In this document: positions 1 to 8,460 of the stretch, one piece after another
How positions within the stretch are numbered: the first letter of the stretch is position 1
Layout: each line of letters opens with the position of its first letter
Assembly: GCF_001590925.1 (NCBI RefSeq)
Contig: NZ_BCTU01000001.1
Coordinates: 310,001-374,000 of the forward strand
Length of the DNA: 64,000 bases
Origin: Serratia plymuthica NBRC 102599
GTDB lineage: Bacteria > Pseudomonadota > Gammaproteobacteria > Enterobacterales > Enterobacteriaceae
Direction of reading: 5' to 3'
The notes under the pieces: model-generated
Told to the model about the DNA's origin: nothing
The model's database searches: none
The model's input: the letters and a program-made list of their open reading frames with translations, nothing else
Translations under genes and position numbers: made by a program

Positions 1-1
1 G

Positions 2-958
2 GTGCAAAGCTTGCTGTTTGGCGAACAGGATACCTCCGCTATCGCCACGGTACAGACCCTCGGCGGCTCCGGCGCGTTGAAACTGGCGGCGGACTTTATC
101 CACCACTATTTGTCCCGCCGCGATATCTGGGTGTCTGACCCGACCTGGGCCAACCATTGGGCCATCTTCGAGGGGGCCGGGCTGAAGGTTCACACCTATC
201 CGTACTTTGATGAGGCCAGCGGCGGTCTGCGTTTTGACGCCATGCTCGATACGCTCGCCAGCCTGCCGGAAGGCAGCGTGGTGCTGCTGCACCCTTGTTG
301 CCACAACCCGACCGGCACCGATCTCACTCAGGCGCAGTGGCGCGCCACGATCGAGGTGCTGCAACGCCGCCGGCTGCTGCCGTTCTTCGATATCGCCTAT
401 CAGGGGTTTGGCGACGGCCTGGTAGAAGATGGTTTTGCGTTGCATGAGGCGCTGAAAACCGATCTGGAATTTTTGGTCGCCAACTCGTTTTCTAAAAATG
501 TCGCTTTGTACGGCCAGCGGCTCGGGGGCTTATCGGTACGCTGTGGCAGCCCGCAAAGCGCGGTGAACGTGAAGGGCGCACTGAAAACGCTGATCCGCCG
601 CAGCTACTCCTGCCCGCCGACCCATGGCAGCCGGATTGTGGAGACCCTGTTGGCGGACGCGGCGCTGCGGCATCAGTGGGAGAGTGAACTGGCCGGCATG
701 CGCCAGCGCATTAAGCAGATGCGCCAAATTCTGGCCGCAGGGCTGGAGCAGGGCGGTTCACGGCTGGATCACCGTCGGATCCGCGATCAGAAAGGCATGT
801 TCAGCTATACCGGGCTGAACCAACAGCAACTTGCCCGGCTGCGGCAAGAGTATGCCATTTATCTGGTAGCGCCCGGCCGCATGTGCCTGCCTGGCCTGAA
901 CCAAAATAATGTCGATTACGTTACTGCCGCCATGCTGGACGTCACCCGCGCTGTGTGA
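2..958 (+). CDS. Aspartate/aromatic aminotransferase, 5' truncated by window edge
   Basis: This is the C-terminal 318 residues of a fold-type I PLP aminotransferase of the AspC/TyrB group. These enzymes transfer the amino group of aspartate or aromatic amino acids to 2-oxoglutarate. The PLP lysine is in SFSKN, the aspartate/tyrosine pair that contacts PLP is in FFDIAYQGFGDG, and the substrate arginine probably lies in APGRMCLPGL. Family members are about 400 residues, so roughly 80 residues lie upstream of the window and the GTG at position 2 is probably internal. The permease gene starts 18 bases downstream on the same strand, suggesting a two-gene amino acid uptake and transamination unit. 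The exact substrate is not determined. Confidence 0.85.
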   Translation: MQSLLFGEQDTSAIATVQTLGGSGALKLAADFIHHYLSRRDIWVSDPTWANHWAIFEGAGLKVHTYPYFDEASGGLRFDAMLDTLASLPEGSVVLLHPCCHNPTGTDLTQAQWRATIEVLQRRRLLPFFDIAYQGFGDGLVEDGFALHEALKTDLEFLVANSFSKNVALYGQRLGGLSVRCGSPQSAVNVKGALKTLIRRSYSCPPTHGSRIVETLLADAALRHQWESELAGMRQRIKQMRQILAAGLEQGGSRLDHRRIRDQKGMFSYTGLNQQQLARLRQEYAIYLVAPGRMCLPGLNQNNVDYVTAAMLDVTRAV

Positions 959-976
959 AAAAGGTAGGACATTGCC

Positions 977-2377
977 ATGAAAGAGATGAAAGGTTTTGAC
1001 GAAATAGCCCGGCGGCAGGGCGGGTTGAAAAAGCAGCTCACCGCCGGGCAGATGTCGATGCTGGCGATAGGCGGCGCGATCGGCACCGGGCTGTTTCTCG
1101 GCAGCGCCTATGCCATACAAATGGCTGGCCCCAGCGTGTTGCTGAGCTATTTTATCGGCGGCGTGGTGGCTTTATTGCTGATGGGATGCCTGGCGGAGAT
1201 GACCTCCGAACATCCGACGCCCGGTTCTTTTGGCGACTACGCCGAGTTTTATATCAGCCCGCTGTTCGGTTTTTTGGTGCGCTATTCCTATTGGTCTTGC
1301 GTGGTGCTGGCGGTAGGCACCGAAGTGACCGCCATCGGCATGTACATGCAGTTCTGGTTCCCCGGCACGCCAATCTGGCCCTGGGTGCTGCTGTTTTCTG
1401 CGGCGGTGATCGCCATCAATGTGATTGGCGTCAAGTCGTTCGGCCAGGTGGAGTACGCGCTGTCGACCATCAAGGTGGTGGCGATTGCGGCCTTTATCGC
1501 CATTGGTATCGGCATCTTGGCCTTTTCCGCCAACCCGGCCTTTGGGGTTAAAAACTTTACCGACAACGGCGGCTTCTTCCCCTTTGGCGTCAAAGGCATG
1601 TGGTTCGCGGTGATCGTCTCCATTTTCAGTTACCTGAGCATTGAGATGATTGCGGTGGCCGCCGGGGAAGCCAAAAACCCGGTGATTGCGGTCAAAACCG
1701 CCTTCAAGGGCACCATTTTGCGGTTGTTTATCTTTTACATGCTGTCGATTGCGCTGATGCTGGCGATCGTACCCTGGCGGCAGTCCGGTACCGGCGAAAG
1801 CCCGTTCCTGGTGGCGATGAACGTGATCCATCTGCCTGCCGCCGCCGGTATCTTCAACTTCATCGTACTGGTGGCCGCGCTGTCGGCGATGAACAGCCAA
1901 CTGTACATCACCACCCGCATGATGTTTTCACTTTCCCGCGCCGGGCAGGCTCCCGCTGCGCTGGGCCGCGTCAGCCAACGCGGCATACCGGTGAGCGCGT
2001 TGGCCATGTCCTGTATCGGCATTGTGGTGTCGATCGTGCTGAGCCTGGTTTATCCGGAAAAATCGTTCGCCGCCATGATGTCGATCTCGGTGTATGGCGC
2101 CTGCTTTACCTGGTTGATGATCTTTGTCACTCATCTGTTTTTCCGCCGTCAGCACCGCAAAACCCACCTGAAATTCCGCATGTGGGGCTTCCCGTACACT
2201 ACGCTGGCGGGGGCCGGTTTGATGGCCGCGTTGCTGATCTCGACGGCGTTCACCGAGTTTTTCAAAATGACGCTGTGGTTTGGCATTCCGTTCACCCTGC
2301 TGCTGGTGGCGGTCTATTTCTTCTATAGCCGTCACCAGCCCGTGCCGGGCCGGGTGGAAACGACGGGCGCAGAGTAA
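977..2377 (+). CDS. APC-family amino acid permease (AroP/GabP-like)
   Basis: A 466-residue inner membrane transporter with about 12 hydrophobic segments. The N-terminal signature around GGAIGTGLFLGSAYAIQMAGP is typical of the amino acid transporter branch of the APC superfamily, which imports amino acids with protons. The segment near residue 225 (FSYLSIEMIAVAAGEAKNP) is also characteristic. The short gap to the aminotransferase suggests cotranscription and a role in importing that enzyme's substrate, possibly an aromatic or branched amino acid. Family assignment is firm; substrate is inference. Confidence 0.85.
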   Translation: MKEMKGFDEIARRQGGLKKQLTAGQMSMLAIGGAIGTGLFLGSAYAIQMAGPSVLLSYFIGGVVALLLMGCLAEMTSEHPTPGSFGDYAEFYISPLFGFLVRYSYWSCVVLAVGTEVTAIGMYMQFWFPGTPIWPWVLLFSAAVIAINVIGVKSFGQVEYALSTIKVVAIAAFIAIGIGILAFSANPAFGVKNFTDNGGFFPFGVKGMWFAVIVSIFSYLSIEMIAVAAGEAKNPVIAVKTAFKGTILRLFIFYMLSIALMLAIVPWRQSGTGESPFLVAMNVIHLPAAAGIFNFIVLVAALSAMNSQLYITTRMMFSLSRAGQAPAALGRVSQRGIPVSALAMSCIGIVVSIVLSLVYPEKSFAAMMSISVYGACFTWLMIFVTHLFFRRQHRKTHLKFRMWGFPYTTLAGAGLMAALLISTAFTEFFKMTLWFGIPFTLLLVAVYFFYSRHQPVPGRVETTGAE

Positions 2378-2471
2378 ACCGGTCTGCTGAAAATGTGTCT
2401 ATGTGGCTCTGGCAATAAACCACTTTATCCGGAGAATGACCCCTCTTTGAAGCGTGTGGAGCCTTATTGGA

Positions 2472-3389
2472 ATGACAAGTCAGACAGCAAAAACCGGGGT
2501 TAACGTTGGCGGGGTGCATGCGGGCGCCACGCGTTCGGCGCAGGGTTGGGTCAACGGTTTTTTGGGGATGTTGATTTTCAGCGGCTCCTTGCCCGCCACC
2601 CGGGTGGCGGTGCTGGAGTTTGATCCGGTATTCCTGACGGCGATGAGGGCGACGATTGCCGCGCTGCTGGCCCTGAGCGCGCTGTTGTTGATGCGCCAGC
2701 GTTGGCCTCGGCGCGCTGATATCGCGCCGCTGATTTTTGTCGCCGTCGGGGTGGTGATCGGTTTTCCGCTGCTGACGGCATTAGCCTTGCAACACACTAC
2801 CTCGGCGCATTCCATGGTTTACATCGGCCTGCTGCCGCTGGCGACGGCCTGTTTCGGCGTTTTGCGCGGCGGGGAGCGCCCGAGGGCGGCCTTCTGGGGC
2901 TTTTCGCTGGTAGGCGGCCTGTTGGTTGGCGCTTTCGCACTGAGCCAGGGTTCTGGCGGTTCCTGGGCAGGTGATGCGCTGATGGTGGTCGCGGTACTGC
3001 TTTGCGGATTGGGCTATGCCGAAGGGGCGGTACTGTCCCGCCGGCTTGGCGGCTGGCAGGTGATCTCCTGGGCGCTGGTGATCGCGTTGCCGCTGGCGGC
3101 GGCGGTCGCGGCCTGGACGGCACCGGCAGCCTGGACAGGGGTGAGCGCCGGGGCCTGGTTCTCGTTGGGTTATATTTCGCTGTTCAGCATGTGGATAGGT
3201 TTTATTTTCTGGTATCGCGGCTTGGCGCAGGGCGGTATTGCCGCGGTGGGGCAACTGCAATTGCTGCAGCCGTTCTTTGGCCTGGCGTTGGCGGGGCTGG
3301 TACTGCATGAAACCGTCCAACCGGCGATGATTGCAGTGATGGCCGGCGTCGTGATTTGCGTGTTCGGCGCCAAGCGTTTTTCGCGTTAA
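2472..3389 (+). CDS. EamA/DMT-family exporter
   Basis: A 305-residue membrane protein with about ten hydrophobic helices in two EamA-type halves, as in RhtA/YdcZ-like metabolite exporters. An ATG at 2472 is preceded by GGAG at 2458-2461 and is preferred to an in-frame GTG at 2454, which has no ribosome site at normal spacing. It converges with a MocR regulator, stops 11 bases apart. MocR and EamA genes are often adjacent, which suggests that the regulator controls this exporter. Substrate unknown. Confidence 0.8.
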   Translation: MTSQTAKTGVNVGGVHAGATRSAQGWVNGFLGMLIFSGSLPATRVAVLEFDPVFLTAMRATIAALLALSALLLMRQRWPRRADIAPLIFVAVGVVIGFPLLTALALQHTTSAHSMVYIGLLPLATACFGVLRGGERPRAAFWGFSLVGGLLVGAFALSQGSGGSWAGDALMVVAVLLCGLGYAEGAVLSRRLGGWQVISWALVIALPLAAAVAAWTAPAAWTGVSAGAWFSLGYISLFSMWIGFIFWYRGLAQGGIAAVGQLQLLQPFFGLALAGLVLHETVQPAMIAVMAGVVICVFGAKRFSR

Positions 3390-3400
3390 ATCCGGCGGTG

Positions 3401-4879
3401 TCAGCTTGTCAGCGACAAGATGACCTGATTCAACTTTTGGGCGGCGCGGTGAATAGCCTCGTCGTCGTAACCTCCCAGCCCCAGTATCAACCCGCTTTTT
3501 CCGCTGTCGGGTGCGTACATCGGCGACAGCGCACTGACCGCCACTCCGGCCTCGCCGGCGCCGGCGGCCACCCGTCGGTCGTCCAACCCCGCTTTCAACC
3601 ACAATACCCGGTGCATCCCCTGGTCACTGGGGAGTAAGGTGGCAAGCTGCGGCGAAATATGCGCGTTGACGGCGTCGGTCAGCACGCGCCGCTTTTCCGC
3701 ATAGACGCCGCGCATTCTGCGGATATGACGATCCAGATGCCCCTGCGCCATAAAGCTGGCCAGTACGTGCTGGTCGGCGGTAGGCGGGTGGCGGTCCATC
3801 AGCACTCTCGCACCGCAGAAGGCAGCCAGCAGCGGTTCCGGGACGATGGCGTAACCCAGCCGCAATGACGGGAACAGGATTTTGCTGAAGGTACCGAGGT
3901 AAATGACTCTGGCGGGATCCAACCCTTGCAGAGAGGGAAAAGGGTGACCGGCGTAGCGCATTTCACTGTCGTAATCGTCTTCGACAATCCAGGCTTTTTG
4001 CTCTTTCGCCCAGGCCAGCAGCTCAAGCCTGCGCGACATGCTCATCGGCATGCACAGCGGATACTGATGAGACGGGGTGACAAAAGCGGCCCTGGCCCGT
4101 AGCGCTATTCTTCGGCCCGCCGCCACGTCGATGCCTTGGTCATCGACCGGCACCCGTGCCATCTGCCGGTCCCTGAGCAGGTTGTCAAAGATAGCGGTAA
4201 TACCGCGATAGGCGGGGTCCTCAACCCAGGCGGCGTCGCCGGCGTCCAGCAGGATTTGCGTGGCGAGATAAAGCCCCTGCTGGGTGCCGGAGGTGATGAT
4301 CACCTGTTCTGGCGTACAGAGCACCGAACGCGATTTTCGCACATATTCACAGACTGCTTTGCGCAGCGGCAACTCGCCAAGAGGGTCGCCGTAGCCTGAT
4401 GGGGCGCCAGGCCCCCGGGCGCGGATCCGGTTGCCGAGCCGGCGCCAGACGTCATCGGGGGCAGTATCATTGATCGGTACCGAGACGGTGAAAGGGACCG
4501 GTGGCAAGGGCGCCCGCTGGGCGGAGAATTGTGCCAGCGCCTGCGCCTGGGCGGTCAGGGGAATGTCGCAGGTCTGCGGTTTTTTGGCCGGTGGCGGGGT
4601 TTTGCGATTGAGCGACAGGGCCACGCGGGTACCCGAACCGGGCAGCGCTTCCAGAAATCCTTCGGCGGTTAGCTGCTCAAAGGCGGCCAGTACCGTTCCT
4701 CTGGCGAGCTGCAAGGCGCCCGACAGCACCCGCGTCGAGGGCAGCAGATCGCCTGCTTTCAGCTCGCCTTTATGAATGGCGGCCCGCAACGCCTGGGCAA
4801 GCTGGCGGCTGAGCTGCCCCGCGTTTCGGTCAAGTTCGCCGATGGCGGGGATTTCAACGGTTTTGGCGGTTCTTGGCAT
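3401..4879 (-). CDS. MocR-type GntR regulator with aminotransferase domain
   Basis: A 492-residue fusion: an N-terminal winged helix of the GntR family (residues about 10-80, LPSTRVLSGALQLARGTV) followed by a fold-type I aminotransferase-like domain. The PLP lysine is in YLGTFSKILFPSLRLGY and the NH-x-DY-like segment is IVEDDYDSEMRY. MocR proteins sense PLP or amino-acid-like ligands and regulate neighbouring metabolism or transport genes. The ATG at 4879 is chosen because upstream starts are non-ATG and lack a ribosome site. The convergent EamA gene is the likely partner. No obvious defect in the PLP site. Confidence 0.85.
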   Translation of the reverse strand: MPRTAKTVEIPAIGELDRNAGQLSRQLAQALRAAIHKGELKAGDLLPSTRVLSGALQLARGTVLAAFEQLTAEGFLEALPGSGTRVALSLNRKTPPPAKKPQTCDIPLTAQAQALAQFSAQRAPLPPVPFTVSVPINDTAPDDVWRRLGNRIRARGPGAPSGYGDPLGELPLRKAVCEYVRKSRSVLCTPEQVIITSGTQQGLYLATQILLDAGDAAWVEDPAYRGITAIFDNLLRDRQMARVPVDDQGIDVAAGRRIALRARAAFVTPSHQYPLCMPMSMSRRLELLAWAKEQKAWIVEDDYDSEMRYAGHPFPSLQGLDPARVIYLGTFSKILFPSLRLGYAIVPEPLLAAFCGARVLMDRHPPTADQHVLASFMAQGHLDRHIRRMRGVYAEKRRVLTDAVNAHISPQLATLLPSDQGMHRVLWLKAGLDDRRVAAGAGEAGVAVSALSPMYAPDSGKSGLILGLGGYDDEAIHRAAQKLNQVILSLTS

Positions 4880-4960
4880 GGATTCCGGTCCAGAAGTCAG
4901 TGGCAATACAGGGTATTAACTGTAAACCACTTTTGAACGGAATGCGGTAGCCCGTCCCGT

Positions 4961-5557
4961 TTAAAGTTGGCTTTTTGGGAGCAGGTGATCGCCAAAACTC
5001 AGGCGCTGGCGGCCGGGCTCCACTTCGGCCAGCGGTTCGACCTCGTTCAGCGTGGATTTGCAGCGCAGCACCAGATCATGATATTCACGCGTGCCGGTCA
5101 CTTTCCACGCCAGCTCCTGTTCGGTCAGGTCGCGCAGTACTCGCGCCGGGCTGCCGACCACCAGTTTGTTGGCCTCAATCACCGCCGCCGCCTTCACGAA
5201 AGCCATGGCGCCGACGATGCTGTTCTCGCCAATCTCTGCGCCGTCCATGATCACCGCGTTCATGCCGACCATGGCGTTGCGGCGGATGCGGCAACCGTGC
5301 AGGATTGCGCCGTGGCCGATGTGGCCGTCTTCCTCGACTACGGTGTCTTGTTGCGGAAAGCCGTGCATCACGCAATTGTCCTGAATGTTGGCGCCGTCGC
5401 AGATAACCAGCCGGCCAAAATCGCCGCGCAGGCTGGCGTTCGGGCCAATATAGACCTGCTTGCCGATAATCACGTCGCCAATCAGCACCGCCGTCGGATG
5501 CACATAGCTGCTCGGATCTACCACCGGCGTCAGGCCGTCAATCTGATACACAGGCAT
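4961..5557 (-). CDS. paaY: PaaY, hexapeptide-repeat thioesterase-like protein of phenylacetate catabolism
   Basis: A 198-residue left-handed beta-helix protein of the gamma carbonic anhydrase-like family, with hexapeptide repeats from [14 protein letters not shown] to [20 protein letters not shown]. Potential metal-ligand histidines occur in CVMHGF and in [12 protein letters not shown]. PaaY hydrolyses certain ring-hydroxylated CoA thioesters formed in the pathway. The start at 5557 follows an AGGAG ribosome site, and an upstream in-frame extension into paaX was rejected. It is the last gene of the minus-strand paa group, directly after paaX, as in E. coli. Confidence 0.92.
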   Translation of the reverse strand: MPVYQIDGLTPVVDPSSYVHPTAVLIGDVIIGKQVYIGPNASLRGDFGRLVICDGANIQDNCVMHGFPQQDTVVEEDGHIGHGAILHGCRIRRNAMVGMNAVIMDGAEIGENSIVGAMAFVKAAAVIEANKLVVGSPARVLRDLTEQELAWKVTGTREYHDLVLRCKSTLNEVEPLAEVEPGRQRLSFGDHLLPKSQL

Positions 5558-5559
5558 AG

Positions 5560-6504
5560 TTAAATCTCCTTGAGAGTATCGCGTGGCAGGCCGCCAAAAC
5601 GCCGATAATAACTTGCCGCCGGGGCGGGCAGGGAACCGATAGTGGTTTCCGCCAGCGCGCTGACATAATCGGTTGCGGCGCGGTCTACCCGCTGATAAAT
5701 GTTGATGCACAAATTGCGGGCGATTTGCCCCTCCCACTGTGCCGGTAACAGGGCGTCCGGCAGCAGCGGATCTTTCAGCGCCACGCGGCGAAAGAAGTGG
5801 ATCAATAATAGCTTAATCTGGAAGCAACGCTGGGGCGTCAGCAGGGCGTCGTCGGCTTCGCGCAGCAGTTGCATCAGCGGGCGGAAGGAGACGATAAACT
5901 CGTGATAACCGGCAGCCACGTCTGCCAAAGACCAGCAGGTAGCCACCAACTGTTGCAGGGTAGGTTCGGAGCGGTTGTACGGGTAGTCGGCGCGGAAATA
6001 GATCACCTGCTCGCTGGCGTTAAGCTCGCCGAGCAGTGCCGTCACGTCGGTTTGCGCATGGGTGGGCGCCGCCATCAGGTTATTGGCGATCTGGCCGAAA
6101 CCCAGCCAGCCCAGCTCTTTTTTCAGCCGTGCCCGCTCGCTTTTTTCCGCGCTTTCCAGCAGCAATAAATCCCATTTGCCGTCCCAGGCCGGCGGTTCGC
6201 TGAGGTAGATTTTCGACTCTGCGTGGCGGAACTGGCGCATGCCCTGATCGGTCACCCGATAAAAACTGCGTCGGCCTATTTTCTCCACCGCCAACCAACC
6301 CTCTTTTTGCAGACGGAACACCGAGGTGCGCACGAAGCGATCGCCGAAACCCAGCGCCTCCAGCAGCGCGCTCAGACTGCCGAGCCACACCTCGCCGCCG
6401 CGATGGCTCAGCGCATCGCCATACAGGGAGATAATCAGTGAAGTGCCGCTGATCGGCTGGTCGTCTACAGCATGGCGGATAAACTCATCCAGTTTATGTT
6501 CCAT
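5560..6504 (-). CDS. paaX: PaaX, phenylacetyl-CoA-responsive repressor
   Basis: A 314-residue PaaX-family repressor. The N-terminal winged-helix region includes [22 protein letters not shown], and the C-terminal part resembles the PaaX effector domain. PaaX represses paa promoters until phenylacetyl-CoA accumulates. The gene lies after paaK and two bases upstream of paaY, so paaXY are probably cotranscribed. A terminator-like hairpin at 6558-6575 separates paaK from paaX, implying paaX can have its own promoter in 6505-6557. Confidence 0.93.
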   Translation of the reverse strand: MEHKLDEFIRHAVDDQPISGTSLIISLYGDALSHRGGEVWLGSLSALLEALGFGDRFVRTSVFRLQKEGWLAVEKIGRRSFYRVTDQGMRQFRHAESKIYLSEPPAWDGKWDLLLLESAEKSERARLKKELGWLGFGQIANNLMAAPTHAQTDVTALLGELNASEQVIYFRADYPYNRSEPTLQQLVATCWSLADVAAGYHEFIVSFRPLMQLLREADDALLTPQRCFQIKLLLIHFFRRVALKDPLLPDALLPAQWEGQIARNLCINIYQRVDRAATDYVSALAETTIGSLPAPAASYYRRFGGLPRDTLKEI

Positions 6505-6557
6505 ATTTTTCCATGGGTTAGCCGTCGATGAGACACAACATTAACACAATTCATTAA

Positions 6558-6575
6558 GGCGTCATCCGTGACGCC
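6558..6575 (-). terminator. Hairpin after paaK
   Basis: A perfect 7-bp stem (GGCGTCA / TGACGCC) with loop TCCG lies 7 bases after the paaK stop. It is followed on the minus strand by TTAATGAATT, so the U tract is poor. It probably ends or attenuates the catabolic operon before paaX. Confidence 0.5.
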
Positions 6576-6582
6576 GGCTGAA

Positions 6583-7890
6583 TTAGCGCGGCCGCAGATC
6601 GACCACGCGTTGGGCTTTGCCTTCCGAACGCGGAATGTCGCCGCAGTTGGCGATGCTGACGTCGGTGCTGACGCCGATAATCGATTTGATATGGTGACGC
6701 AACTGGTGGCAGATCTCGCAGCGCTGCTGGTGGCTGAGACTGAGCGCCGACTCTTTCAGCTCAACGCGTACCGCCAGGGTATCCAGATGCCCGCTGCGGC
6801 TGACCTGCAACTGGTAGTGCGGCGACAGCTGTTCGAACTGCATAATTTGCTCTTCCACCTGCGATGGGAACACGTTGACGCCGCGAATGATCAGCATGTC
6901 GTCCGAACGACCGGTGATTTTCCCCATGCGCCGCATCTGGCGCGCATCGCCCGGCAGCAGGCGGGTGAGGTCGCGGGTGCGGTAGCGGATCACCGGCAGC
7001 GCCTCTTTGGTCAGGGTGGTAAACACCAGTTCGCCATGCTGGCCGTCCGGCAGGACTTCGCCGCTCTCCGGGCAGATGATCTCCGGCAGGAAGTGGTCTT
7101 CCCAGATGGTCGAACCGCCGCCGCTTTCGGCGCACTCCATCGCAACGCCCGGCCCCATCACTTCGGACAGGCCGTAAATATCCAGCGCCCTGATGCCCAG
7201 ACGGGACTCAATCTCGTGGCGCAATGCCTCGGTCCAGGGTTCGGCGCCAAACACCCCGAGGCGCAGCGAACAGCTGCGGGCATCGCCGCCCATCTTGCGT
7301 TCCAGTTCGTCGATCAGCGTCAGGCAATAAGACGGCGTCACCATGATGACATCGGGTTTGAAGTCGAGGATCAGCTGTGCCTGCCTTTCGGTTTGCCCGC
7401 CGGACACCGGGATCACCGTCGCCCCGAGCCGCTCCGCGCCGTAATGGGCGCCCAGGCCGCCGGTGAACAGGCCATAGCCGTAGGCCACATGCACCTTGTC
7501 TTTGGCGGTGGCGCCCGCGGCGCGCAGGCTGCGGGCGACGATATCGGCCCAGTTATCGATATCCCGTTGGGTATAGCCAACCACCGTCGGTCGCCCGGTG
7601 GTGCCCGACGAGGCGTGAATGCGCACCACCTGTTCCATCGGAACGGCGAAGGTATCAAACGGGTAGTTGTCGCGCAGATCCTGCTTGGTGGTGTAGGGGA
7701 AGCGCGCCAAATCGCTCAGCTGTTTGAGATCGTCGGGGTGTACGCCTGCCTGATCGAACTTGCGTTTATACATCGGCACGTTGTTGTAGGCGTGATGCAG
7801 CGTCCATTTCAGGCGTTCCAACTGCAACGCTTCTATCTCATCGCGCGAGGCGAACTCAATGGTGTCGAGTGGCCGTGGAAGGGTTGTCAT
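6583..7890 (-). CDS. paaK: PaaK, phenylacetate-CoA ligase
   Basis: A 435-residue ANL-superfamily adenylating enzyme that activates phenylacetate with ATP and CoA, the first step of the pathway. The nucleotide loop is seen as ASSGTTGRPTVVGYT, and the C-terminal hinge and lid region is present (GRSDDMLIIRGVNVFPSQVEE). The ATG at 7890 follows a GAGG ribosome site. It begins 16 bases beyond the end of the paaJ remnant. Length and motifs are complete, so the enzyme is expected to be active. Confidence 0.95.
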   Translation of the reverse strand: MTTLPRPLDTIEFASRDEIEALQLERLKWTLHHAYNNVPMYKRKFDQAGVHPDDLKQLSDLARFPYTTKQDLRDNYPFDTFAVPMEQVVRIHASSGTTGRPTVVGYTQRDIDNWADIVARSLRAAGATAKDKVHVAYGYGLFTGGLGAHYGAERLGATVIPVSGGQTERQAQLILDFKPDVIMVTPSYCLTLIDELERKMGGDARSCSLRLGVFGAEPWTEALRHEIESRLGIRALDIYGLSEVMGPGVAMECAESGGGSTIWEDHFLPEIICPESGEVLPDGQHGELVFTTLTKEALPVIRYRTRDLTRLLPGDARQMRRMGKITGRSDDMLIIRGVNVFPSQVEEQIMQFEQLSPHYQLQVSRSGHLDTLAVRVELKESALSLSHQQRCEICHQLRHHIKSIIGVSTDVSIANCGDIPRSEGKAQRVVDLRPR

Positions 7891-7906
7891 AGTTAGCCTC
7901 GGAGTG

Positions 7907-8020
7907 TCATGCCCGTTCAATGATCATAGCAATACCCTGACCGGCGTCGATACGCTGGGGGTAGAGCGCGTCGCGGCTCATCGGCGTGCGGACGCCGTCG
8001 CAAATAAATGCCTGACTCAT
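7907..8020 (-). pseudogene. paaJ: paaJ remnant (internally deleted thiolase gene, 37 codons)
   Basis: Between paaI and paaK, where other enterics carry a roughly 400-codon paaJ, there is an in-frame 37-codon ORF. Its start overlaps the paaI stop as ATGA. It begins MSQAFICDGVRTP, matching the thiolase N-terminus (AFICDGxRTP), and ends GQGIAMIIERA, matching the thiolase C-terminus (GVGQGIAMILERV in E. coli, from memory). The middle, DALYPQRI, may be a decayed copy of the segment YALCTMCI that carries the C-terminal catalytic cysteine. All catalytic residues are lost. The preserved frame and coupling suggest a clean internal deletion that keeps downstream paaK translated. Confidence 0.85.
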
Positions 8021-8460
8021 GGCTGCTCCCCTAACACAGGGTGGCCGAGGCGGTGCGCGCGGCCGCGGAACCAGGCGACGGTTTTGCCCCGTTGGTTGAC
8101 GATCTCTACGTCATACAGCCCGGTGGTTTTGCCCTGATGACGCAGCTCGGCGCTGGCGGTGAGGCGATCGCCCGCCAGCGCCGGACGGATAAAATCGATA
8201 CTGCAACCGGATGCCACCGCAGCCAACCCCTGACTGTTGCAGGCATAGGCGAAGGCAGTATCGGCCAGGCTGAACAGCTGGCCACCGTGGCAGGTCCGGT
8301 GGCCGTTAAGCATCTGCGGGCCAACGGTCATGCTGACCCTGGCGAAACCGGCGTCGACATCATCTACCTGCATACCCATCGCCTGCGCGCAGGTATCTTG
8401 TTGAAACATCCGTTCGGCGCAGCGCTGCGCCAGCGCATGGGGCGTATTGGCGTTCATCAT
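8017..8460 (-). CDS. paaI: PaaI, hydroxyphenylacetyl-CoA thioesterase
   Basis: A 147-residue hotdog-fold thioesterase. The family core is clear: MLNGHRTCHGGQLFSLADTA, with the catalytic region HGGQLFSLAD, then YACNSQG and CSIDFIRPALAGD. PaaI hydrolyses dead-end CoA esters to release CoA during aerobic phenylacetate breakdown. The ATG at 8460 overlaps the paaH stop (ATGA), with an alternative second Met one codon later. Its stop overlaps the start of the paaJ remnant in the same way. Confidence 0.93.
   Translation of the reverse strand: MMNANTPHALAQRCAERMFQQDTCAQAMGMQVDDVDAGFARVSMTVGPQMLNGHRTCHGGQLFSLADTAFAYACNSQGLAAVASGCSIDFIRPALAGDRLTASAELRHQGKTTGLYDVEIVNQRGKTVAWFRGRAHRLGHPVLGEQP

Noticed and set aside
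6568-7896. 442-codon open frame on the plus strand opposite paaK
   Set aside because: Antisense to a well-recognised paaK; His/Ala/Arg-rich translation typical of GC-rich shadow frames.
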